Source of the DNA: an uncultured Lachnospiraceae bacterium
GTDB lineage: Bacteria > Bacillota > Clostridia > Lachnospirales > Lachnospiraceae
Assembly (NCBI GenBank): GCA_910584915.1
Contig: CAJUDM010000012.1
Location: forward strand, 62,001 to 126,000
Length of the DNA: 64,000 bases
Direction of reading: 5' to 3'
Position 1 is the first letter of the stretch. Every line of letters begins with the position of its first letter. The notes below the pieces were generated by a model. It did no database searches, was not told the DNA's origin, and worked only from the letters and a program-made list of their open reading frames with translations. Of the stretch, positions 32,508 to 39,874 are shown piece by piece. Made by a program: the position numbers and the translations under genes.

Positions 32508-34730
32508 GTGCTGTTGTACAGGGAAGAGGAAAAAATTTACGCGGAGCGTCTGGAACTGGCGGAAGAGCGCATTCTGGGGCTGTTAAAGGAACTTAGTCCG
32601 GTTGAGGGAGAAGGAGAGAATAAAGAGCCGGGAACTGAGGAGAGGAATAAGGAGACAGGAACAGGGCGGAAAGAGAGGGCGGGCGCAGGCCTTGAAGAGT
32701 CGAATGGGAAGGCAGGCGCAGAAGCTGCAGACAGCCGGGAGGCTCTCAGGAGGTATTTCCGGAGCCAGTTTTCGTTCTGTAATGTGTGCTGTAAGTTAAA
32801 TAAGTATATTCGTTCCGGCAATGCGGCGGCGGATTCCCTGGAGGAGCTGCGGGAGCTAAACCGCGGCCTGTATGAGGAGATACTGCCGGAAAATTATGGT
32901 GCGAGCTGGTCAAATCCGGCGGTGTGTCAGGAGAGGCTGGGGGAGTACGGCAAGCTTTTATGCGCGCTGGCGGCGGAGATGCGGGCGCAGATCGCCGCCT
33001 GCTATGAGAGAAGGGCGCAGGAGCTGGCGATCAGGCAGGAGCTGCTGCTGGAAGTTTACGGCGCCTTTGAGAGCGCCTGGGAGGATGGGCTTGAAGGCCC
33101 GAAGCCGGAGGAGATCCGGGAAATTCTGTACTGGTATGTCAGCGATTATTCGGAAGTGGTGATGGAGAGGCGGGTGCGGAAACAGGTAGATCCGGCGGAG
33201 GATTTCTGCGCGAAGATCGTGATGGAGGCGGATCTGTCGGATAATCGTTTTCTCTATGCCTACGGGGAGTATGTGACGAAGCAGGAAGAAAGAATGGCGG
33301 ACTATCTGCGGGGGCTTCCAGAGGAGAAGATACAGCTGATCGCGGACACCTACACGGAAGGCTACCGGATGGGCTTTGTGCTGGGCAGGAAGGATCTGTC
33401 GAAGAAAAAGACGGTGAACATCCGCTATCATCTGGGGTTTGAGCGGATCATCCGGGCGGCGGTGAAAAATTTTGAGAAGATGGGGCTTAAGCCTGTCATA
33501 TACCGCCAGGCGGTGAGTATTCTGGAAGGGAAAGGAATAAACCGGATCGGCGTCTACGGCGCCGCGGCGAATAAGCAGTTTGACTATGATCACAGAGAGG
33601 ATATCGGGCTTGTTCTGGATAAAAAGCTGGTAAACCGGAAGCTGGAACTTTTAAAAAACAGTTTTGAGGAGAACAGGGAGTGGGCTTTTGTGCACGCGGG
33701 GCCTGCCGTGATGGAGATTTTCGGGGAGGCGGATTTTACGCCGGAGAATAAGGACTGCGCGGTGAAGCTGACGGAGAAGCAGCAGAAATTATCGGTGGAG
33801 TACGCGTCGGGAGCGGGGCAGATCACCAACGAATATATCAAGGGGGAGGAGCGCAGCTTTACGATCATCGCCTTTCCGGTGCCGGATATCGGGGCGCGTT
33901 TCGAGGAAGTTTTTGAGGAGACGATCCGCCTGAATACGCTGGATTATAACCTCTACAGGGATATCCAGCAGAGGATCATCGATGCGCTGGATGAGGCGGA
34001 GTACTGTATCATCAGAGGGATGGGGGAGAACCGCACCGATATGAAGGTGATGTTGCATAAGCTGACGGACCGGGCGCATCAGACGAACTTTGAAAACTGT
34101 GTGGCGGATGTCAATATCCCGGTGGGGGAAGTGTTCACATCGCCGCTTCTCGCGGGCACTGAGGGGACGCTGCACGTGACGAAAGTGTTTTTGAATGAAC
34201 TGCAGTATGAGAACCTGGAGCTGACCTTTCGGGACGGTATGGTGACGGACTATACCTGTACCAATTTTGAGGCGGAGGCGGAGAATAAAAAACTGGTCAA
34301 AGATACGGTGCTGTTCCACCATGACACGCTGCCTCTCGGGGAGTTTGCCATCGGTACGAACACCACGGCTTATGTGGCGGCAAAGCGCCTTGAGATCGAG
34401 GATAAGCTGCCGATTTTGATCGCGGAGAAGATGGGGCCGCATTTCGCGGTGGGGGATACCTGCTATTCCCATGCGGAGGATGTGGCTGTCTATAACCCCG
34501 ACGGCAAGGAGATCATCGCCAGGGATAACGAGAAATCTCTTGTCAGGAGGGAGCACCCGGAGCAGGCGTATTTCAACTGTCACACGGATATCACGATCCC
34601 CTACGATGAGCTGGGAGAAGTTTCCGCGGTCAGTGCCGACGGGAGTGTCACGGTGATCATCGAGGAGGGACGTTTTGTGCTGCCGGGATGCGAGGCGCTG
34701 AATGAACCGCTTTACTCTTTGCGCGGGTGA
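32508..34730 (+). CDS. M29-family aminopeptidase with a long N-terminal extension
   Basis: A 740-residue protein. The last 410 residues form an M29 (AmpS/PepS-type) metallo-aminopeptidase: an ADVNIPVGEVFTSP stretch, GTEGTLHVTKVFL, LGEFAIGTNT, ILIAEKMGPHFAVGDTCYSH and a closing NCHTDITIPYDEL, which supply the usual Glu, His and Asp metal ligands. The first 330 residues are not in standard M29 enzymes: an E/G/K-rich linker (about 35-75) and helical segments. It starts at GTG, eight bases after GGGAGG. It is cytoplasmic by lack of a signal. It should remove N-terminal residues from peptides. Confidence 0.82.
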   Translation: MLLYREEEKIYAERLELAEERILGLLKELSPVEGEGENKEPGTEERNKETGTGRKERAGAGLEESNGKAGAEAADSREALRRYFRSQFSFCNVCCKLNKYIRSGNAAADSLEELRELNRGLYEEILPENYGASWSNPAVCQERLGEYGKLLCALAAEMRAQIAACYERRAQELAIRQELLLEVYGAFESAWEDGLEGPKPEEIREILYWYVSDYSEVVMERRVRKQVDPAEDFCAKIVMEADLSDNRFLYAYGEYVTKQEERMADYLRGLPEEKIQLIADTYTEGYRMGFVLGRKDLSKKKTVNIRYHLGFERIIRAAVKNFEKMGLKPVIYRQAVSILEGKGINRIGVYGAAANKQFDYDHREDIGLVLDKKLVNRKLELLKNSFEENREWAFVHAGPAVMEIFGEADFTPENKDCAVKLTEKQQKLSVEYASGAGQITNEYIKGEERSFTIIAFPVPDIGARFEEVFEETIRLNTLDYNLYRDIQQRIIDALDEAEYCIIRGMGENRTDMKVMLHKLTDRAHQTNFENCVADVNIPVGEVFTSPLLAGTEGTLHVTKVFLNELQYENLELTFRDGMVTDYTCTNFEAEAENKKLVKDTVLFHHDTLPLGEFAIGTNTTAYVAAKRLEIEDKLPILIAEKMGPHFAVGDTCYSHAEDVAVYNPDGKEIIARDNEKSLVRREHPEQAYFNCHTDITIPYDELGEVSAVSADGSVTVIIEEGRFVLPGCEALNEPLYSLRG

Positions 34731-34790
34731 TTTCTGACAGATGTTTGGCAGGATAGTAAGAAATGAGGAATGGTAACAGGAGAAGGGACA

Positions 34791-36824
34791 ATGAAAAACT
34801 GGAAATTGAGCAGGAAAATTACGCTTGGGATTATGCTGATCGTTATATTATGTATGAGCCTGCTCTATATAACGGCAAATAAAACGCTGAATAGTATGAT
34901 GCAGGAGTCGGAACGGAACCATATGGAGAGCACGCTGGCTGGCCAGACTGCGCTGATCGAGGAGCATGTGACACGGCAGGAGAATATGCTGAGTGCGTTC
35001 AGCAAAGCCCCGGTGGTCAGGGAACTTTTGAAGGACGCGGGCAACGCGGAAAAGCAGGCGGTGGCACAGGAGTATACAGAATATTTTTATGAAGGCCTGA
35101 AAAACTGGGAGGGGCTCTACATAGGAGAGTGGGATACCCATGTCATCGCGCACTCCAATCCGAATGTCATCGGAATCGTGACAAGAGAGGGAGAAGGGCT
35201 TAAGGCGCTGCAGGATGAGATGACATCGAGAGGCGGGCTGTATGACGCCGGTATCATTGTTTCTCCGGCTTCCGAAAAACTGATATTGTCTATGTACTGT
35301 CCGGTTTTTGACACGGATGGAAAAACCATTCTGGGCTATGTGGGCGGCGGGCCCTTTGCGGAGGAGATGGAGGCGCTTTTAAACGGGCTGAAAAGTGAGG
35401 GGGATACAGAGCGCTACTATATGATCAATGTGGAGACCGGCACCTATATTTTCGCGGATGATAAATCCCTGATAGCGACCGGGATTCAGGATGAGATGCT
35501 GCTGCAGGCCATCGATCAGATAAAAGCCGGGCAGAGCGCGGGTGAGATGGTCTATGAAGGGGAGGAAGAGAATTTTGTCGTAAGTTATCAATATATCGAT
35601 AAACATGGCTGGGCAGTCATCTCCTACGACAGCGAGGAAAATATTTACAGCACGGCCAGGGAGAATATGGTCATCCTGGGAGAGATCTGCACAGTGTTTG
35701 TATTGATCATCAGTGTACTTTCCTTTGTGATGATCGTGATCAGTATGCGGCCTCTGCGGTATGTGGAGGAAGCCATTATCGGGCTCAGTAATCTGAGGCT
35801 GCAGAAAAACAGAAAGCTGGAACCATGGATCGGAAAGAGGAGTGAGATCGGAAAGATCGCGACGGCGATGGATTCCCTGTACGGAGCACTGCAGGATATG
35901 GTGGCGACATTGACGGACTGTTCCTCTTCGCTCAGCGATTCCGCTGTGGCAATGCAGGATTCTTCCGATGTTTTGATCTCCTGTGTGGCGGATAATACCA
36001 GAGCCGCGGCAACATTCGCGCAGCACACGGAACAGATCAACGAGACCGTGACGAAGGTGGACCAGGAAGTAGGGGAGATCGCACAGGTTGTGGCGGAGGT
36101 AGAACAGCAGATCAAGCAGGGCAGCGTTCACGGGACGCAGCTTTTGGGTGAAGTTGAGCGGATGCAGCGTCTGGCGGACAATACCATGACGAGCACAAAA
36201 CAGCAGATCGCGGACAATCAGAAAGCTATCGAAAAGGCGATGGAGGAGCTGCAGACGTTGATGCGCATCGATGAGATGGCGGCGAAAATACTGAGCATTG
36301 CGAGCCAGACCAATCTGCTGTCTCTGAATGCTTCGATCGAGGCGGCGAGAGCCGGGGAGGCGGGCAGAGGTTTCGCGGTGGTAGCCGGGGAGATCGGTTC
36401 TCTGGCGGGCAATTCCTCCGAGGCGGCAACGCAGATCCAGGCGATCTGCAATGAGACGAGGGACAATATCGGAAAGGTGCAGAAATGCTTCGATCAGGTC
36501 ATCCAGTTTTTGCAGAATGATGTGCAGTCCCGCTTTACGGAATTTGCGGATACGACCAGAGATTACTATCAGTCTATCCAGGACATTCAGCGCATTATTT
36601 CGGATATCGCGGAGGCTTCCGGTATCTTTGCCGATACGGTGCAGAATATCCAGTCCCAGATCAGAGAGGTATCGGATGTGCCGGGGGCAGAGAATATCAG
36701 CAGCGAGGATATGCTGGATAAGGCGAGACAGACGGAGGAGACGACGGAGGCGATGACGGTGATCGTAGATCGGAACAAGGAGAATGCCAACGCGATCAGC
36801 GGTATTGTGGAGCAGTTTTCGTAG
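34791..36824 (+). CDS. Methyl-accepting chemotaxis protein
   Basis: A 677-residue chemoreceptor. A membrane helix (about 10-30) is followed by an extracellular dCache-like sensor (about 31-290, with EEHVTRQENMLSAF and YVGGGPFAEEM), a second helix (about 296-322), a HAMP-like region and a cytoplasmic signalling domain whose tip reads NLLSLNASIEAARAGEAGRG. Ligand unknown. The start at 34791 follows AGGAG. No che genes are nearby, so it is a stand-alone receptor; together with the sigma-28-type promoter at 53177 it suggests the cell is motile. Confidence 0.9.
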   Translation: MKNWKLSRKITLGIMLIVILCMSLLYITANKTLNSMMQESERNHMESTLAGQTALIEEHVTRQENMLSAFSKAPVVRELLKDAGNAEKQAVAQEYTEYFYEGLKNWEGLYIGEWDTHVIAHSNPNVIGIVTREGEGLKALQDEMTSRGGLYDAGIIVSPASEKLILSMYCPVFDTDGKTILGYVGGGPFAEEMEALLNGLKSEGDTERYYMINVETGTYIFADDKSLIATGIQDEMLLQAIDQIKAGQSAGEMVYEGEEENFVVSYQYIDKHGWAVISYDSEENIYSTARENMVILGEICTVFVLIISVLSFVMIVISMRPLRYVEEAIIGLSNLRLQKNRKLEPWIGKRSEIGKIATAMDSLYGALQDMVATLTDCSSSLSDSAVAMQDSSDVLISCVADNTRAAATFAQHTEQINETVTKVDQEVGEIAQVVAEVEQQIKQGSVHGTQLLGEVERMQRLADNTMTSTKQQIADNQKAIEKAMEELQTLMRIDEMAAKILSIASQTNLLSLNASIEAARAGEAGRGFAVVAGEIGSLAGNSSEAATQIQAICNETRDNIGKVQKCFDQVIQFLQNDVQSRFTEFADTTRDYYQSIQDIQRIISDIAEASGIFADTVQNIQSQIREVSDVPGAENISSEDMLDKARQTEETTEAMTVIVDRNKENANAISGIVEQFS

Positions 36825-36850
36825 GGGATTTGGCGACAGTTTAGGATTCG

Positions 36851-36910
36851 ATATCATTTAGTCAGCACTTTACTTTCCTCACGTTGTCGGGATCGTTAAC
36901 CAAATGATAT
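36851..36910. repeat. Dispersed palindromic repeat, copy E4
   Basis: ATATCATTTAGT (36851-36862) pairs with ACCAAATGATAT (36899-36910) with one mismatch, around a TTTCCTCACGTTGTCGGG core. It is the best-preserved copy of the family seen at 11462, 12596 and 31857. Confidence 0.6.
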
Positions 36911-36974
36911 TGTTCGGGATTGTTTTTGGTTTTGATGTTGCACAGATCAGGAATATCGGCTACACTATATAGCG

Positions 36975-37026
36975 TGTCAGGAGGAAAGCAAGCGCGAGTG
37001 AAACGAGCATTTGCTTTCACCTGACA
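36975..37026. other. Two-part stem-loop in the purE leader
   Basis: TGTCAGG (36975-36981) pairs with CCTGACA (37020-37026), and GAAAGCAA (36984-36991) with TTGCTTTC (37011-37018). The loop carries CGAGTGAAACGAG. It lies about 115 bases before purE. Confidence 0.55.
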
Positions 37027-37062
37027 TAGTAATGACAAAATCAGGGAGCTGCGAAGCAGAGG

Positions 37063-37083
37063 CAGATGTGCTGTGCACATCTG
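37063..37083 (+). other. Hairpin before purE, possible attenuator
   Basis: CAGATGTGC-TGT-GCACATCTG is a perfect nine-base stem followed by GATTTTGG. It lies 57 bases before the purE ATG. The T-run is short, so termination is uncertain. I find no conserved purine-riboswitch core in this leader. Confidence 0.45.
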
Positions 37084-37139
37084 GATTTTGGAATAAAAAA
37101 CATATTGATATAGAAAACAGACCACAGGAGGATAAGAGC

Positions 37140-37646
37140 ATGGCACAGGTAGGTATTGTGATGGGCAGTGATTCGGATATGCCGGTGATGGCGAAGGCGG
37201 CGGGGATTCTGGATCAGCTCGGTATCGGTTATGAGATGACGATCCTTTCGGCGCACAGGGAGCCGGAGGAGTTTTTCGCTTACGCGAAGGGAGCCGAGGC
37301 AAAGGGATTTAAGGTGATCATTGCGGGGGCCGGCATGGCTGCACATCTGCCGGGCATGTGCGCGGCAATCTTTCCGATGCCGGTGATCGGGATCCCGATG
37401 CATACCACATCCCTGGGCGGCAGGGACTCTCTGTACTCTATCGTGCAGATGCCTTCCGGTATTCCGGTGGCTACGGTGGCGATAAACGGCGGTGTAAATG
37501 CGGGGCTTCTGGCGGCAAAGATCCTTGCCACTTCCGATGAGGCGCTGCTGAAAAAGCTGAAAGAGTACAGTGAGAACATGAAGCGGGAAGTGCAGGCGAA
37601 AGACCGGAAATTACAGGAAGCGGGATATAAAAATTACGGTAAGTGA
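37140..37646 (+). CDS. purE: N5-carboxyaminoimidazole ribonucleotide mutase
   Basis: PurE moves the carboxyl group of N5-CAIR to give CAIR in purine synthesis. The 168-residue size and MGSDSDMPVM (residues 8-17), SAHREPE, AGAGMAAHLPGM and GIPMHTT match the class I mutase. The start at 37140 has AGGAGG eight to ten bases upstream; the frame is open further 5' without family match. Its partner PurK is not in the window. It heads the purE-M-N-D cluster, and a structured element fills the 198 bases to purM. Confidence 0.95.
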   Translation: MAQVGIVMGSDSDMPVMAKAAGILDQLGIGYEMTILSAHREPEEFFAYAKGAEAKGFKVIIAGAGMAAHLPGMCAAIFPMPVIGIPMHTTSLGGRDSLYSIVQMPSGIPVATVAINGGVNAGLLAAKILATSDEALLKKLKEYSENMKREVQAKDRKLQEAGYKNYGK

Positions 37647-37652
37647 CATTTA

Positions 37653-37836
37653 CGGAACTGAAAGACAGCAGACGAGCGGACAGTGCACAAAACAATTAAG
37701 AATAACTGAACCGTCAGGTGAAGTTATTCGCTGCTTCTCGATTTGCACATTCAAATTGAGAAGGTTCCTGTTAAAACAGCATCAAATTGTTTTCGGCTGG
37801 AGTGTACTGGAAGAGAGTCTGCGGAACTGAAATAGG
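37653..37836 (+). ncRNA. Structured intercistronic element, copy 1 (purE-purM)
   Basis: The element is bounded by direct CGGAACTGAAA repeats (37653 and 37822). Nested pairs are GCAGAC/GTCTGC, CAGTGCAC (37681-37688)/GTGTACTG (37802-37809) with one wobble, and AAAACAATT/AATTGTTTT (37689-37697/37785-37793). Inside are three further hairpins: GAATAACT/AGTTATTC, CTTCTCGATTTG/CAAATTGAGAAG and CTGTT/AACAG. The 3' end runs into the purM Shine-Dalgarno. A shorter copy lies at 59581-59700. The class is unknown to me; it may be a cis-regulatory RNA or a small mobile palindromic repeat. Confidence 0.6.
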
Positions 37837-37844
37837 AGAGAGAG

Positions 37845-38870
37845 ATGGATTACAAAAAAGCAGGCGTAGATATCGAGGCGGGCTACAAGTCCGTGGAACT
37901 GATGAAGCAGTATGTGAAAAGGACCATGCGCCCGGAGGCGCTCGGGGGGCTCGGCGGATTTTCCGGCGCCTTTTCCATGGAACGTTTTAAGGAGATGGAA
38001 AAACCGACACTTGTGTCAGGAACGGACGGTGTGGGCACAAAGTTAAAGCTGGCATTTGTATTGGACAAGCATGATACGATCGGGATCGACTGCGTGGCGA
38101 TGTGCGTCAACGATATCGCCTGTGCCGGCGGCGAACCGCTGTTCTTTCTGGATTATATCGCCTGCGGTAAAAACTTTCCGGAAAAGATCGCATCTATAGT
38201 AAAGGGAGTGGCGGAAGGCTGTGTGCAGGCTGAGGCGGCGCTGATCGGCGGAGAGACCGCGGAGCATCCGGATCTGATGCCCGAGGAGGAGTACGATCTC
38301 GCCGGTTTCGCGGTGGGGATCGTGGACGAGAAAGATATGATCACCGGTGCGGATATCAAGGCGGGCGATATACTGATCGGCATCGCCAGTTCGGGCGTGC
38401 ATTCCAACGGATTTTCCCTTGTCAGGAAAGTGTTTGAGATGACGAAGGAGAGCCTGAATACGTATTATGACGTACTGGGAATGACGCTGGGCGAGGCGCT
38501 TCTCGCACCTACCAGGATCTATGTGAAAGCACTGAAAGCCGTGAAGGCGGCGGGCGTGTGCGTGAAGGGCTGCAGCCATATCACGGGCGGCGGTTTTTAT
38601 GAGAATATACCGAGGATGCTGCCTGAGGGCGTCTGCGCGGTGATAAAGAAAGACAGTTATGATATTCCTCCTGTCTTCGGGCTGCTGCGGGAGAGGGGCG
38701 GCATAGAAGAGAAAATGATGTATAATACTTACAATATGGGGCTCGGCATGGTGCTCGCGGTGGATAGGGCGGATGCGGAAAAGACCATGGCAGCCTTAAA
38801 AGAGGCGGGAGAGAAGGCTTATATCGTGGGCGGCGTGGAAGCCGGCGATAAGGGAGTTAAGTTATGTTGA
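37845..38870 (+). CDS. purM: Phosphoribosylformylglycinamidine cyclo-ligase
   Basis: PurM closes the imidazole ring of FGAM with ATP to give AIR. The 341-residue length and conserved segments fit: DYKKAGVDIEAG at the start, SGTDGVGTKLKLAF, CVAMCVNDIACAGGEPLFFLDY, GGETAEHPDLM and HITGGGFYENIPRMLP. The ATG follows AGGAGAGAG directly downstream of the structured element. It overlaps purN by seven bases, so these two are translationally coupled. Confidence 0.96.
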   Translation: MDYKKAGVDIEAGYKSVELMKQYVKRTMRPEALGGLGGFSGAFSMERFKEMEKPTLVSGTDGVGTKLKLAFVLDKHDTIGIDCVAMCVNDIACAGGEPLFFLDYIACGKNFPEKIASIVKGVAEGCVQAEAALIGGETAEHPDLMPEEEYDLAGFAVGIVDEKDMITGADIKAGDILIGIASSGVHSNGFSLVRKVFEMTKESLNTYYDVLGMTLGEALLAPTRIYVKALKAVKAAGVCVKGCSHITGGGFYENIPRMLPEGVCAVIKKDSYDIPPVFGLLRERGGIEEKMMYNTYNMGLGMVLAVDRADAEKTMAALKEAGEKAYIVGGVEAGDKGVKLC

Positions 38871-39559
38871 CAAAAGAGACTGCCGCGGAAGGAAAATTGC
38901 GGGTACTGGTCTGCGTCTCCGGCGGCGGGACAAACCTGCAGGCGGTCATAGACGCGAAGAAGGCGGGGAGGCTTGAGAGGGCGGAACTTGTCCGGGTGAT
39001 CAGCAATAAACCGGGTGCCTATGCGCTGAAACGGGCGCAGGAGGCGGGAATCGAAGGAATCTGTGTCTCCCCGAAGGATTTTCCGGACAGGGAAGCTTTC
39101 CACAGGGCGTTTTTATCGGCGGTGGACGAGGCATCGCCTGATCTGATCGTGCTGGCGGGATTTTTGGTGGTGCTCCCCGCGGAGATGATCTCGCGTTACC
39201 GGAACAGGATCATCAATATACATCCCTCGCTCATCCCCTCTTTCTGCGGAACGGGATTTTACGGACTGAAAGTACATGAGGCGGCTCTCAGGCGGGGCGT
39301 CAAAGTGACCGGCGCCACGGTCCATTTTGTGGATGAGGGAACCGATACCGGCCCCATTATCCTGCAAAAGCCTGTGATGGTTAAGGAGGGCGACACCCCT
39401 GAGATCTTACAGCACCGGGTGATGGAGGAGGCGGAGTGGGTCTTGCTGCCGGAGGCAATCGAGTTGATCGCAGCGGGACGGGTGATGGCTGCGGATGGGA
39501 AAGTGTCGGTGAAGTATCAGGATGAAGCCGGAGGGGAACGGTCAGTATGGCACATTTAG
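38864..39559 (+). CDS. purN: Phosphoribosylglycinamide formyltransferase
   Basis: PurN transfers a formyl group from 10-formyltetrahydrofolate to GAR. The 231-residue protein has VCVSGGGTNLQA, the folate-site segment LAGFLVVLP, and the catalytic NIHPSLIPSF ... HFVDEGTDTGPII with Asn, His and Asp in place. It is slightly longer than usual PurN at both ends. Its last codons overlap a small downstream frame by 13 bases. Confidence 0.95.
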   Translation: MLTKETAAEGKLRVLVCVSGGGTNLQAVIDAKKAGRLERAELVRVISNKPGAYALKRAQEAGIEGICVSPKDFPDREAFHRAFLSAVDEASPDLIVLAGFLVVLPAEMISRYRNRIINIHPSLIPSFCGTGFYGLKVHEAALRRGVKVTGATVHFVDEGTDTGPIILQKPVMVKEGDTPEILQHRVMEEAEWVLLPEAIELIAAGRVMAADGKVSVKYQDEAGGERSVWHI

Positions 39560-39828
39560 ATTGTAAATGCGGCTATTCCATGTGGAATGGCGCTATACCA
39601 AATGATATTGTATTTACTGTGTTTTCTGATGCCAGATCCTGTGAATTATCAGATAAGCCTCCTTTGTTTTCTGGTGATCCCGATCAATATCTTTTTGAAT
39701 TTATGGACTGGATGGATATGGCTGATTATGAGGCCTGGCGCTGCCCTGAGTGTGGCAGGCTGTATGTATTTGATAAGCAGGATGATTCCGGTAAGGTGAA
39801 ATATATTTACAGGTTGGAAGAATGTTAG
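39547..39828 (+). CDS. Small zinc-ribbon-like protein inside the pur cluster
   Basis: A 93-residue acidic protein with two Cys pairs, DCKCGYSMW (residues 5-10) and CPECGRLYVFD (about 66-76), suggesting one zinc site. Aromatic and Asp residues dominate the middle (FEFMDWMDMADYEAW). Its ATG overlaps the end of purN by 13 bases, so expression would depend on purN translation. I do not recognise the family. The Cys spacing supports a real gene. Confidence 0.65.
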   Translation: MAHLDCKCGYSMWNGAIPNDIVFTVFSDARSCELSDKPPLFSGDPDQYLFEFMDWMDMADYEAWRCPECGRLYVFDKQDDSGKVKYIYRLEEC

Positions 39829-39874
39829 TGATTAGTATATAGAAGCGACAGATAGGTTTGCCGGAGGATATGGC

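Noticed and set aside
35379..36857. 492-codon open frame on the minus strand through the chemoreceptor gene
   Set aside because: It mirrors the codon pattern of the real gene, has no ribosome-binding site and gives His/Leu/Arg-rich sequence with no family features. Similar long antisense frames at 20795-22108, 7243-8220 and 33789-34583 were rejected for the same reason.
36911..37139. Purine or ZTP riboswitch ahead of purE
   Set aside because: I looked for the conserved purine aptamer core and the ZTP motif and did not see them; only unrelated stems are present. A covariance search would settle it.
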